This document shows positions 1-8,231 of a stretch of 64,000 nt of DNA, one piece after another (position 1 is the stretch's first letter; each line of letters starts with the position of its first letter). Made by a program: the position numbers and the translations under genes. Under the pieces are notes generated by a model, which ran no database searches, had not been told where the DNA came from, and saw nothing but the letters and a program-made list of their open reading frames with translations. Source of the DNA: VFMC01 sp040398525. GTDB lineage: Bacteria > Actinomycetota > Acidimicrobiia > Acidimicrobiales > Ilumatobacteraceae. The stretch spans positions 62,001 through 126,000 of the forward strand of contig JBBATY010000004.1 in the NCBI GenBank assembly GCA_040398525.1. The letters run 5' to 3'.

Positions 1-557
1 AGCTGTTGCTCGGCGGTGAGCAGCCCCGACAGCGGCGCCACCGAGTCGTCGCTCCACTTCTTGAAGCGCGGCATGTCGGCCCGGTCGACGCCGAGGGCAT
101 CGGCGATCACCGTCAGCGGCAGGCCCACGGCGAATTCGCCGACCAGCTCGACCCGACCGCGGTCGATCCACCGGTCGACGAGCTGGTCGGCGATCAGGCG
201 GATCTCACCTTCGAGCTGGGCGACGCGCTTGGGCGTGAAGGCCTTGTTCACCAGGCCGCGGAACTGGGTATGGCTCGGCGGGTCGTTGGTGAGCAGTGTG
301 CTGACCGCCGGGTACCCCTCGGCCTGGATCGCCTTCAGCTCCTCGCTGCGTGGGCCAGAGACGAAGGAGTTGGTCATGTTGCTGCTGAAGCGCTCGGTGT
401 CGCGCACGATGCTCATCACGTCGTCGTACCGGCTCACGAGCCAGAATCCGAGCGGTGTCTGGTGCACGGGCGCCTCGTCGCGCACCCGCTCGTAGAACGG
501 GTACGGACACGCCAGCACGTCGGGGCTGACGATGATCTCCTTGGTGACGTCACTCAC
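1..557 (-). CDS. Cytochrome P450, N-terminal part (runs off the window)
   Basis: The GTG start at 557 overlaps the stop of the upstream crotonase gene as GTGA, so the two are translationally coupled. 185 residues are visible and the frame is still open at base 1. The fragment has the N-terminal pattern of soluble bacterial P450s: a meander of the type DVLACPYPFYERVRDEAPVH, then the helix-C region NDPPSHTQFRGLVNKAFTP, whose His and Arg contact haem propionates. The I-helix, ExxR and Cys-ligand loop lie outside the window. It is the last visible gene of a chain (acyl-CoA synthetase, crotonase, P450), which suggests hydroxylation during breakdown of a lipid, terpenoid or steroid-like acid. The substrate cannot be told. 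Confidence 0.9.
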   Translation of the reverse strand, partial: MSDVTKEIIVSPDVLACPYPFYERVRDEAPVHQTPLGFWLVSRYDDVMSIVRDTERFSSNMTNSFVSGPRSEELKAIQAEGYPAVSTLLTNDPPSHTQFRGLVNKAFTPKRVAQLEGEIRLIADQLVDRWIDRGRVELVGEFAVGLPLTVIADALGVDRADMPRFKKWSDDSVAPLSGLLTAEQQ

Positions 558-1420
558 TGCTGTTCGCCTCCTCGATCGGGCCCGGTGCGATAGTCGCCGA
601 ACTGCTCGTCCCTCGCCGACAGCGCACTGGTGACACCCTGGGCGAAGCGGCTGAAGTACTCGCGCGAGCTGCGCTGGTGGAACCCGAGCGCGTTCAGGTC
701 GGCCGTGGCACGCAGCCCGTCGCGCATGCCCATCGCCTCCATCGCCCGGTGCACGACGCGCTTGTTGATCGCCTGCAGGTCGGGCGGCACCTTGGCCACC
801 CGCACGGCGATCTCGAGCACACGCTCGTCGAGCTCGTCGGCAGCGAAGGCCCGGTTCGCGAAGCCCGCGGCAACGGCGTCGTCTCCGGTCATCGAATCGC
901 CGGTGAGCATCGCCTCCATCGCACGGCGCATGCCCATCAGCCACACGTGCCAGGCCATGTCGGGCGAGCTCATCGAGCGCACCGGCGGGTACCCGATCTG
1001 CGCGTCGTGGGCGACGTAGACGAGGTCGCACGACGCAGCCAGCTCGGTGCCTCCGGCGAGGCAGTAGCCGTGCACTTGGGCGATCACCGGAGTGGCCAGG
1101 TCCATCAGCTCGAACCAGCCCTCCAGCACATGTCGCGCCCAGGCGCCGTCGGCCCTGCTGATCGGCCACGGGTGAGGCTCGGTCGGGTCCTGGGCGAGGT
1201 CGTAGCCCGCCGAGAAGCACCCACCGGCCCCACGCACCACGACGACGCGCACCTCGGGATCGGCGTCGGCGTCGCGCACGGCGTCGAACAACTGGCCACG
1301 CAGGCCGTGCGACAAGGCGTTGCGCTTGCCCGGCCGGTTCAAGGTGAGCCGTCGCACACCGGGCGCAGGGTCGTCGACGAGGACGAGCGGTTCGACGGTC
1401 GGGGATGCCTGCTCAGCCAA
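554..1420 (-). CDS. Enoyl-CoA hydratase/isomerase (crotonase) family protein
   Basis: 288 residues with the crotonase fold: the oxyanion-hole segment around residues 67-74 (GCFSAGYDL) and the second segment near 119-127 (YCLAGGTEL) that carries the first catalytic Glu, E126. The position of the second catalytic Glu of classical hydratases is Pro146 (IGYPPV), so a plain hydratase mechanism is doubtful; isomerase, hydrolase or C-C lyase activity are alternatives. The start is a TTG that overlaps the end of the acyl-CoA synthetase gene by 8 bp, and no other start fits. It sits between that synthetase and a P450 on the same strand, which fits a short catabolic operon acting on a CoA-activated acid in the cytoplasm. 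Confidence 0.88.
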   Translation of the reverse strand: MAEQASPTVEPLVLVDDPAPGVRRLTLNRPGKRNALSHGLRGQLFDAVRDADADPEVRVVVVRGAGGCFSAGYDLAQDPTEPHPWPISRADGAWARHVLEGWFELMDLATPVIAQVHGYCLAGGTELAASCDLVYVAHDAQIGYPPVRSMSSPDMAWHVWLMGMRRAMEAMLTGDSMTGDDAVAAGFANRAFAADELDERVLEIAVRVAKVPPDLQAINKRVVHRAMEAMGMRDGLRATADLNALGFHQRSSREYFSRFAQGVTSALSARDEQFGDYRTGPDRGGEQQ

Positions 1421-2951
1421 TGGTCCTCGTCCCCTCCCAGTAGGGCGCCCGCAGGGCCCGCTTGTTCACCTTGCCCATTGCATTGCGCCCGACGGTCGAG
1501 ACGATCTCGACCGAGCGCGGGCACTTGTACCCGGCGAGGTGCTGGCGGCACAGGCCGATCACCTCGTCGGCAGTGGGTGGATCGGCCGGGTCGAGCGGCA
1601 CGACGAGTGCGCGCACGGCCTCACCGAGGTCGGCGTCGGGCACACCGATCACCGCCACGTCGGCGACCTTGGGATGGGCGATGATCACCGCCTCGGCCTC
1701 GGCCGGGTAGATGTTCACGCCACCGGCGACGATCATGTCGCTGAACCGGTCGGTGATGTAGACGAACCCGTCGGTGTCGACGTAGCCGATCTCGCCGATG
1801 GTGAACACCCCGGGACGCAGATGAGCTGCCGCGGTCTTGGCCGGATCGGTGGCGTAGACGACGCCGCGCCCGGTGGAGTCCTCGAAGTACAGCCGCCCCT
1901 CAGTGCCCGCCGGCACTTCCTCACCTGCGTCGTCGACGACGACTGCACGGGTGAACGGCGGGATGCAGCGCCCGACACTGCCCGGGTGCTCGAGCCACTC
2001 CTGGCTGCTGATCGAGCAGATGGTGCCCACCTCGGTCGATCCGTACGCGTCGGTGAACACCGGCCCGAACCAGCCGATCATGTCGTGCTTGACGTCGATC
2101 GGGCACGCAGAGCCGGTGTGAGCGACGAGCTTCAGGCTCGACACGTCGTAGCGCTCACGCACCTCGGCAGGCAGCTCGAGCAGGCGCTTGAAGTGCGTCG
2201 GCACCATCACCGTCGTCTCGATGCGGTGGCGGTCAACCGCTTGGAGCACTCGTTCGGCCTCGAACCGGCCGAGCACCACCACCGGGATGCCCGCGGCGAG
2301 CAAGCGCATCCCCGACAGGGGGCCGGTGTGGTACATCGGCCCGACCACGAGGTGGGTGCCGAACTGCGCGAACCGGTTCTTGGCGAGCGCCTCGACGTGC
2401 TCGACGATCGTCGCTCCACCGGCGAACATCTGCGGCGGAAGCTCAACGCCCTTCGGCACGCCCGTGGTGCCGCTCGTGTACATCAGGTTGGCCCGCGGGG
2501 ACAACGCGGTCGGCGGCTCGTCGGCCGCGGCCTCTGCCAGCCAGGTCTCCCACTGCAGCGGTGCGTCGGGCGACCGCCATGCCACCACCTGCACGTCCCC
2601 GGCGATGGCTGCCGCCTCGAGCCCGCGCCCGAGGTTCTCCGGACCGACGAACAGCACGGCGGCGCGGGAGTCACGCAGGATGTAGGCAGCCTCGTCGGCT
2701 GTGAGGTGGAAGTTCACCGGCACGGTGCTCGCGCCGGCGAGCAACCCGCCGAGATGGGCGAGCACGGTCTCGGCGGCGTTCTCGGCATAGACCGCGACCC
2801 GCCGCTGCGGGCCGAGGTCGAGGGCATGCAGGGCGTTGGCCACCCTGTTCAGGCAGTCGTTCACGTCGCCCCAGCCGAGCGCGACGCGGTCGTCGCGAAG
2901 TGCGACCTCGTCGGGACGCTCGTCCGCTCGTTGTCTCGACCCCAGCGCCAT
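1413..2951 (-). CDS. AMP-dependent acyl-CoA synthetase
   Basis: 512 residues of the ANL superfamily, which activates a carboxylic acid to acyl-AMP and then acyl-CoA. The phosphate loop MYTSGTTGVPKG is at about 157-168, the YGSTE motif near 300, the hinge region DRFSDMIVAGGVNIYP near 405, and the C-terminal catalytic Lys in GRNAMGKVNK near 497. I place the start at ATG 2951 because a GGGGGG Shine-Dalgarno lies about 5 nt upstream; the open frame extends 16 codons further, to 2999, without a good ribosome site. It heads the visible synthetase-crotonase-P450 chain. The chain length or ring type of the substrate cannot be read from the sequence. Confidence 0.92.
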   Translation of the reverse strand: MALGSRQRADERPDEVALRDDRVALGWGDVNDCLNRVANALHALDLGPQRRVAVYAENAAETVLAHLGGLLAGASTVPVNFHLTADEAAYILRDSRAAVLFVGPENLGRGLEAAAIAGDVQVVAWRSPDAPLQWETWLAEAAADEPPTALSPRANLMYTSGTTGVPKGVELPPQMFAGGATIVEHVEALAKNRFAQFGTHLVVGPMYHTGPLSGMRLLAAGIPVVVLGRFEAERVLQAVDRHRIETTVMVPTHFKRLLELPAEVRERYDVSSLKLVAHTGSACPIDVKHDMIGWFGPVFTDAYGSTEVGTICSISSQEWLEHPGSVGRCIPPFTRAVVVDDAGEEVPAGTEGRLYFEDSTGRGVVYATDPAKTAAAHLRPGVFTIGEIGYVDTDGFVYITDRFSDMIVAGGVNIYPAEAEAVIIAHPKVADVAVIGVPDADLGEAVRALVVPLDPADPPTADEVIGLCRQHLAGYKCPRSVEIVSTVGRNAMGKVNKRALRAPYWEGTRTIG

Positions 2952-3015
2952 GGCACCCCCCGGGTGGAATCTAACGGTGCACCCTCGGAACGGCCGCACC
3001 GGGCCGGGAACGCAA

Positions 3016-3046
3016 GATGGCCCGCCCCGACGGGGGGCGGGCCATC
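3016..3046 (-). terminator. Strong hairpin terminator after the ABC importer operon
   Basis: A perfect 13-bp inverted repeat (GATGGCCCGCCCC and its complement) with a 5-base loop lies 29 bases past the stop of the binding-protein gene and before the acyl-CoA synthetase start. There is no clear T tract, which is usual in GC-rich actinobacteria. It separates the liv transcript from the synthetase operon. Confidence 0.75.
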
Positions 3047-3074
3047 TCGACGAGGGCTCAGGAGCTGAGTCGGC

Positions 3075-4481
3075 TCAGCTCTCGAACTCGGTGATCAGCT
3101 CACCGATGTCGGTGAACGTTGCCGTGTCGGCGTCGTACTGGAGCACGATCAGCGACTCGGCGAGGTACGGGTCTTCCTCACCCATCGACTTGTCGACCAC
3201 ACCCGGGCGAGCGAGCGAGGGCGTGTACTCGAAGTTGCGAGCCGCATTGATGATCGAGGCCCGGGTGAGGCCCTCGGGCGACTCCAACGCCTGCTTGAGG
3301 ATGGCCACGGTGATCTCACCCGTCGTCCAGCCGGCAGCAGCCGTGGTGATGATGTCCTTCTTGCCGAGGCTGTCCATGAAGGCGATGTACTCGGCGACCA
3401 CCGGCTCGGCCTGAACGGCCGGGTCGTTGATGTCGAGCAGGTTGTTGCTCGTGTACAGCCCGTCGGCAGCGGCACCGGCCGCACCGAGGATCAGGCTGCT
3501 GGCGCAGGTGTTGGTGATGAACACCTTCGGATCCCAGCCCGGGTTCTGGGCCTTGGCGTTGGCCAGTTCGGTGAGGAAGCCGATGCAGCCGGCGCCGAGC
3601 GGCACGGCCATGATCACATCGGGGGCCTGGCCGGCGATGTTGGTGATCTGCGAGGTCGGCGGGTTCGAGTCGGTCGGCTCGATGGTCTGGTCGTCGCCGA
3701 CGATCTCGATGTTGTAGTCACCGGCAACTTCCTTGAAGGAGTCGGCGTAGATCTGGCCGAACTCGTTGTTCACGTAGAACAGCGAAGCGGTCGCACCCTC
3801 GGGCAGCAGCTCGGCGATCTGGGCTGCGTACACCTTCGACTCGACCGTGTACGGCACGAGCAGACCGGTGGTCCACGGGTAGTCGGCCACCTGACCCCAC
3901 GACGGCGAACCGGTGAGGGCGTTCAGCTGCGGGATGCACTCGTCGTTCAGGACGTCCTTGACGGCTGCGTTGTTCGGCGTACCGATGATGCCGGAGAACA
4001 CGTGCGCGCCGTTGTCGATCTGCTTGGCGACGGCACCGGGGGTGAGCTCGGCGTTGTACTGGTCGTCCTCGATGGCGAGCTCGATCGTGTAGCCGGGCAG
4101 CACGCCGTTCTCGTTGGCCCACTGCACGTAGGCCTCGAAGCCGTCCTTCACCGGCGCGAACGCAGCAGCAGCCACGCCACCGGTGAGCGGCATCGCCGAA
4201 CCGATCTTCACCGTGCCCTCGATGGGCGCGTTGGCCGCATCGGGGTCGACGCAGTCGTCGGTGTTGACCGCCCAGCCCGTGGGCATCGGCGCAGCGGTGG
4301 TCTCGGGCGCGGCGGTGGTCTCGGGCGCGGCGGTGGTCTCGGGCGCGGCCGAGGTCTCGGGCGCAGCCGACGTCTCGGGCGCAGCCGTGGTGCTCGACGA
4401 CTCGTCGTCGCCGCCACATGCGGCCACGAAGAGTGCGCCGGCTGCCAGAACAGCGACGAACTTGGAACTCTGGTACTTCAT
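3075..4481 (-). CDS. Branched-chain amino-acid type ABC substrate-binding lipoprotein
   Basis: 468 residues. An N-terminal signal peptide ends in the lipobox FVAAC with Cys22 as the lipidation site. Residues 34-63 are five APET(S/T)A hexapeptide repeats, a flexible linker to the membrane. The rest is a type I periplasmic binding fold of the LivJ/Leu-Ile-Val family (GSAMPLTGG near the start of the domain). It is the last gene of the livG-F-H-M operon; its ATG shares one base with the stop of livM (TGATG), and a strong hairpin follows. Such proteins capture branched-chain amino acids, urea, amides or aromatic acids; the nearby acyl-CoA genes make an organic-acid ligand possible, but this is inference. 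Confidence 0.93.
   Translation of the reverse strand: MKYQSSKFVAVLAAGALFVAACGGDDESSSTTAAPETSAAPETSAAPETTAAPETTAAPETTAAPMPTGWAVNTDDCVDPDAANAPIEGTVKIGSAMPLTGGVAAAAFAPVKDGFEAYVQWANENGVLPGYTIELAIEDDQYNAELTPGAVAKQIDNGAHVFSGIIGTPNNAAVKDVLNDECIPQLNALTGSPSWGQVADYPWTTGLLVPYTVESKVYAAQIAELLPEGATASLFYVNNEFGQIYADSFKEVAGDYNIEIVGDDQTIEPTDSNPPTSQITNIAGQAPDVIMAVPLGAGCIGFLTELANAKAQNPGWDPKVFITNTCASSLILGAAGAAADGLYTSNNLLDINDPAVQAEPVVAEYIAFMDSLGKKDIITTAAAGWTTGEITVAILKQALESPEGLTRASIINAARNFEYTPSLARPGVVDKSMGEEDPYLAESLIVLQYDADTATFTDIGELITEFES
4293..4382 (-). repeat. Five 18-bp repeats encoding APET(S/T)A linker
   Basis: In-frame tandem repeat within the binding-lipoprotein gene, residues 34-63. It encodes a Pro/Thr/Ala spacer between the lipid anchor and the binding domain. 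Copy number may vary between strains. Confidence 0.85.
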
Positions 4482-5698
4482 CAGGTCTCCCCCTGCTGAG
4501 TAGGTACTTCGGAACTTGCTGTCGCGAGGTTACCAATCGCGGTCGCGGACTGTGCGGCAGTGCCTGCCGGCCGTGGCAGCACCCTCACCAGACGCGGCGT
4601 GTGCTTGCGCCACAGGCCCACCAGGCCGAGGGGCGCGACGAACATCAGCACGATCAGCACCACGGCGAAGATGCCGGTGCCGGGCGGGATCTTCGACCAC
4701 CCGAAGAACGGTCGCAGCACTGCCGGAATTGCGTCGTCGTTGGCCCACTCGCCGGTGCGGTCGGTGACGAACACATACAGCGCCGACCCCAGGACCGGAC
4801 CCCACAGCGACCCCGCTCCACCGATCACCATCACGATGAGGAACGTGATCGCACCGAGGATGGTGAGACTGGCGATATCGGGCGACACGCTGCCGATGCG
4901 CACGGCCGTGACCGACCCACCCAGCGCGCAGAGCCCCGCCGAGATGCCGAACACCAGGGCCTTCGTGGCCACCAGGTTGACGCCCATCACCGCCGCTGCC
5001 GTCTCGTTGTCGCGCACGGCGACCATCGCCCGACCTGCTCGGCTCTTCACGATCCCCCGGCAGACGATGTAGACGACGATCGCCGTCACCGCAGCGATCC
5101 AGTAGTAGAACGCGGTCTTCGCCTCGAGCGAGCGGAGGTCGCCGAAGGGGTCCCAGCCGAAGATCTCGAAGTGGCGCATCTGGCCTTCCTTGCGCCCGAT
5201 GTCGAACCCGGTGGTCTGCACCTGGCTGTCCTTGTTGGGCAGGCCAGGCCCCCCTCCGGTGAACTCGGCCACCTTCTTCCAACGCAGGAAGCTGGGGAAC
5301 ACGAGCGCCAAGGCCAAGGTGACGAGTGCCAGGTAGACACCCTTGATCCGCGAGGCGGGGAACGACACCAGCACACCGACGACGAAGGCGACGACGAACG
5401 CCGCCGGGAAGGTCCACCACGGGTTCCAGCCCCACCGCGACACGCAGATGCCGGTGGTGTAGGCACCGATCCCGAAGAACGCCGAGTGGCCGATCGAGAT
5501 CTGCCCGGTGTAGCCGAGCACCAGGTTGAGCGCCATGGCCGCACACATCAGGGTGAGCGCCTCGGTGGCCGAGGTGATCAGGCCGTTGCTCGCCTTGGTG
5601 GGGATCCACAGCAGCGTGCCGACCACCGCCACGGAGGCGAGGATCCGCAGCGCCCAGTGACCGGCGCTGCCATCTTTGAGCGTGACCAGCGACTTCAT
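4481..5698 (-). CDS. livM: Branched-chain amino-acid ABC transporter permease LivM
   Basis: 405 residues, strongly hydrophobic with about ten membrane segments. It carries the family hallmarks LNLVLGYTGQISIGHSAFFG near residue 65 and the EAA-like cytoplasmic loop near RDNETAAAVMGVN. The ATG at 5698 overlaps the stop of livH as ATGA. A further open frame upstream is the shadow of livH. With LivH it forms the membrane channel of a high-affinity importer energised by LivG and LivF. The C-terminal tail (about 40 residues after the last helix) is longer than needed and rich in Ala and Thr. Confidence 0.93.
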   Translation of the reverse strand: MKSLVTLKDGSAGHWALRILASVAVVGTLLWIPTKASNGLITSATEALTLMCAAMALNLVLGYTGQISIGHSAFFGIGAYTTGICVSRWGWNPWWTFPAAFVVAFVVGVLVSFPASRIKGVYLALVTLALALVFPSFLRWKKVAEFTGGGPGLPNKDSQVQTTGFDIGRKEGQMRHFEIFGWDPFGDLRSLEAKTAFYYWIAAVTAIVVYIVCRGIVKSRAGRAMVAVRDNETAAAVMGVNLVATKALVFGISAGLCALGGSVTAVRIGSVSPDIASLTILGAITFLIVMVIGGAGSLWGPVLGSALYVFVTDRTGEWANDDAIPAVLRPFFGWSKIPPGTGIFAVVLIVLMFVAPLGLVGLWRKHTPRLVRVLPRPAGTAAQSATAIGNLATASSEVPTQQGET

Positions 5699-6621
5699 AC
5701 CCGCTCCACCTTCGACGTACCGAACAGGCCGGATGGTTTGAACAGCAGCACCACGATGATGACGATGAACGCCACCGCCACCTTCATCTCCTGGCCGACC
5801 CACTCGGGGAAGTACCCCGACGCAAGGTTCTCGATGACGCCGATGGCGAGACCACCGATGACCGCTCCACCCGGGCTGTCGAAGCCACCGAGCGTTGCTG
5901 CTGCCGATCCGTAGATGAACACGGTGAACATCAGGCCGAGGTTCACGTTGTTGTTGATGCCCGCGAACACCACGCCGCCGATCGCACCGATGGCTGCGGC
6001 CAGGCCCCAGCTCATCATCAGCACCTGGTTGGTGCGGATACCGACGAGCTTGGCGCTCTCGACGTTGCTCGCGACGGCACGCATCGACAAGCCGAACTTG
6101 GTCTTGTTGAACACGAGGAAGAGCAACCCGGTGATGACCAGCACGAGCAGGAACACCCCGATCGACTCCCACTTGATGGCAGCGCCGAAGATCGACACGA
6201 AGTCGTCCGGATCGTCGGGGAACAAGCTCGGGTACTGGTCCTGCTCGCTGCCGACGCCGGAGTTGGGGAGCAACTGGTCGCCCCAGATGGCTCCGGCGAG
6301 CCAGTTCAACAGCTGGAACAGACCGATCGTCACGATGAACACGGCGAAGGGTGAGCGCTTGCTGACCGGTCGGACCAGGCCGACCTCGGCCACCGCACCG
6401 ATGGCGAAGCCGACGAGCACGCCGACGAGCAGCGCCGGGTAGATCGACCAGCCCCACTCACCCATCTGGTAGACGACGTAGGCCGAGAACAGCGCCATCT
6501 CGCCCTGGGCGAAGTTGAGGTGCCCGGTCCCCCGGTAGACGATGACCAGGCCGAGGGCGATCAGCGCGTACACGCTGCCCTGGCTCAGTCCGTCGAAGAG
6601 TCGTTGCAGGAACAGTTCCAT
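5695..6621 (-). CDS. livH: Branched-chain amino-acid ABC transporter permease LivH
   Basis: 308 residues with about eight membrane helices. The N-terminus LQRLFDGLSQGSVYALIALG and the GTGHLNFAQGEMA motif are typical of LivH. The start ATG at 6621 shares its A with the livF stop (TGATG), so the two are coupled. There is an insertion of about 30 mostly polar residues after the third helix (SVGSEQDQYPSLFPDDPDD region), presumably an extracytoplasmic loop. It partners LivM. Confidence 0.93.
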   Translation of the reverse strand: MELFLQRLFDGLSQGSVYALIALGLVIVYRGTGHLNFAQGEMALFSAYVVYQMGEWGWSIYPALLVGVLVGFAIGAVAEVGLVRPVSKRSPFAVFIVTIGLFQLLNWLAGAIWGDQLLPNSGVGSEQDQYPSLFPDDPDDFVSIFGAAIKWESIGVFLLVLVITGLLFLVFNKTKFGLSMRAVASNVESAKLVGIRTNQVLMMSWGLAAAIGAIGGVVFAGINNNVNLGLMFTVFIYGSAAATLGGFDSPGGAVIGGLAIGVIENLASGYFPEWVGQEMKVAVAFIVIIVVLLFKPSGLFGTSKVERV

Positions 6622-7331
6622 CAGAACCCCAGGTACGCCTTTCGCACGGTGTCGTCGGCGCTCAGCTCGGCCGAGGTGCCGGATGCGACGATCCGGCCGG
6701 TCTCGAGCACGTACGCCCGTTGAGCGATCTTCAACGCAAGGTTGGCGTTCTGCTCGACGAGCAGCACCGACAGGCTGGTCTCGCGGTTCAGCTGCGCAAT
6801 CACCTCGAACAACTCCTGGGTGATGAGCGGAGCCAAGCCGAGGCTCGGCTCGTCGCAGAGCAGCAGCTTCGGCCGACTCATCAAGGCTCGGGCGATGGCG
6901 AGCATCTGCTGCTCGCCTCCGCTCAGGCTGCCGGCCCGCTGGGCGCGACGCTCGGCCAGCCGGGGGAACACCTCGAACCAGCGCTCGACGTCGGCGGCGA
7001 CCTCGCTGTCCTTGCGGGTGAAGGCGCCGGCCATCAGGTTGTCGAGCACCGAGAGCTCCGGGAAAGTGCCACGACCCTGGGGCACTTGGGCGATCCCGGC
7101 CCGCACGATGGCGTCGGGCGTGCTCTTCCCGATGTGCTGGCCCTCGAACTCGACCGACCCCGAGCGGCTGATCATCCCGCTGATCGCTCGCAGCGTGGTG
7201 GTCTTGCCGGCGCCGTTGGCGCCGAGCACCACCACGATCTCGCCGGACCCGACCTCGAGGTCGAGGCCGTAGAGGACGTTCACGGGCCCGTACCCGGCAG
7301 TGAGGCCGGCCACCTTGAGCACTCCGGTCAT
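6621..7331 (-). CDS. livF: Branched-chain amino-acid ABC transporter ATPase LivF
   Basis: 236 residues, the usual LivF length. Walker A GANGAGKT is at 37-44, the ABC signature LSGGEQQ near 138 and Walker B LLLCDEPSLGLAP near 158, followed by the switch His region. The start ATG overlaps the livG stop (ATGA). Together with LivG it forms the ATP-hydrolysing pair on the cytoplasmic face of the importer. Confidence 0.95.
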   Translation of the reverse strand: MTGVLKVAGLTAGYGPVNVLYGLDLEVGSGEIVVVLGANGAGKTTTLRAISGMISRSGSVEFEGQHIGKSTPDAIVRAGIAQVPQGRGTFPELSVLDNLMAGAFTRKDSEVAADVERWFEVFPRLAERRAQRAGSLSGGEQQMLAIARALMSRPKLLLCDEPSLGLAPLITQELFEVIAQLNRETSLSVLLVEQNANLALKIAQRAYVLETGRIVASGTSAELSADDTVRKAYLGF

Positions 7332-8089
7332 GCGGCGCTCCCGAGGTACGCGGCGATCACGCGCTCGTCGGCTTGCACCTCGGCCGGTGTGCCTTCGGCG
7401 ATCTTCCGGCCGAACTCCATGGCCACCACCTTGTCGCTGATGCCCATCACCAACGACATGTGGTGCTCGACCAACAAGATGGTGAGGTCGAACTGTTGAC
7501 GGATGCCGACGATCGTGTCGCCGAGCTCGTCGACCTCGCTGTGGGTGAGGCCGCTCGCCGGCTCGTCCATCAGCAAGAAGTCGGGCTTCGCAGCCAGGGC
7601 CCGGGCGATCTCGAGGCGCTTCAAGGTGCCGAACGGCAGACCCATCGCCGGCCGGAACATGAGCGGGCCGAGGCCCAGTTGGGTCAGCAGGTCGCCGGCG
7701 AAGTTGCGCACCTCGGTGTTCTCGCGGTTCACCCCGATCCGGCTGACGGCCTGGGCAAAGCCGACCTTGCCATGGCTGTGCGCTCCCACCATGACGTTCT
7801 CGAGCAGCGTCATCGTCGGGAACAGCGCAAGGTTCTGGAACGTCCTGGCGATGCCGTGCCGAGCAATGCCGTGCGCCGGGACTCTGAGCAAGTCCTCGCC
7901 TCGGTAGAGCACATGTCCCGAGGTTGGCTCGTAGATGCGGCTGACGACATTGAACATCGTCGTCTTCCCCGCACCGTTCGGGCCGATCAGACCGAGGATC
8001 TGGCCCTCGTCGATCGAGAACGACAGGCCGTCGAGCGCCACGATTCCGCCGAAGCGAACTGTGACGTCATTGACTTCGAGCAAACTCAA
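7328..8089 (-). CDS. livG: Branched-chain amino-acid ABC transporter ATPase LivG
   Basis: 253 residues. Walker A GPNGAGKT is at 36-43, Walker B LLMDEPASGL near 160, and the long C-terminal extension after the H-loop is typical of LivG. In place of a canonical LSGG signature there is PFGTLKRLEIARAL, as in many LivG proteins. The TTG start at 8089 is preceded by GGGGGTGA, a good ribosome site. It is the first gene of the five-gene liv operon, so the promoter should lie in the 142-bp gap shared with the divergent acyl-CoA dehydrogenase. Confidence 0.94.
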   Translation of the reverse strand: MSLLEVNDVTVRFGGIVALDGLSFSIDEGQILGLIGPNGAGKTTMFNVVSRIYEPTSGHVLYRGEDLLRVPAHGIARHGIARTFQNLALFPTMTLLENVMVGAHSHGKVGFAQAVSRIGVNRENTEVRNFAGDLLTQLGLGPLMFRPAMGLPFGTLKRLEIARALAAKPDFLLMDEPASGLTHSEVDELGDTIVGIRQQFDLTILLVEHHMSLVMGISDKVVAMEFGRKIAEGTPAEVQADERVIAAYLGSAA

Positions 8090-8110
8090 CGATCACCCCC
8101 CTGGTTGGAA

Positions 8111-8128
8111 CCCGACACTAGTGCCGGG
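8111..8128. promoter_or_regulatory. 18-bp palindrome between divergent livG and acyl-CoA dehydrogenase genes
   Basis: CCCGACACTAGTGCCGGG pairs at eight of nine positions around the centre CACTAGTG. It lies in the only intergenic space between the liv operon and the acyl-CoA dehydrogenase, so it is a candidate operator for a dimeric repressor acting on both. The binding protein is unknown. Confidence 0.45.
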
Positions 8129-8218
8129 ACGACACCCCGTGACCAATGGTGGTGGCAGCGCCTTCCGACGGAACGAACCTGCTCGGAGCAAGACTCGTCA
8201 CCGGGCGCCGCGCAGCCA

Positions 8219-8224
8219 TAGCGT
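8219..8224 (+). promoter_or_regulatory. Leaderless -10 hexamer TAGCGT
   Basis: TAGCGT ends 7 nt before the GTG at 8232, the spacing expected when transcription starts at the start codon. There is no Shine-Dalgarno. No convincing -35 is seen. Confidence 0.4.
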
Positions 8225-8231
8225 CGTCGAC

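Noticed and set aside
4481..6457. A 658-codon version of LivM
   Set aside because: The first 250 codons are a frame shadow of livH; the LivM sequence begins at ATG 5698, which overlaps the livH stop.
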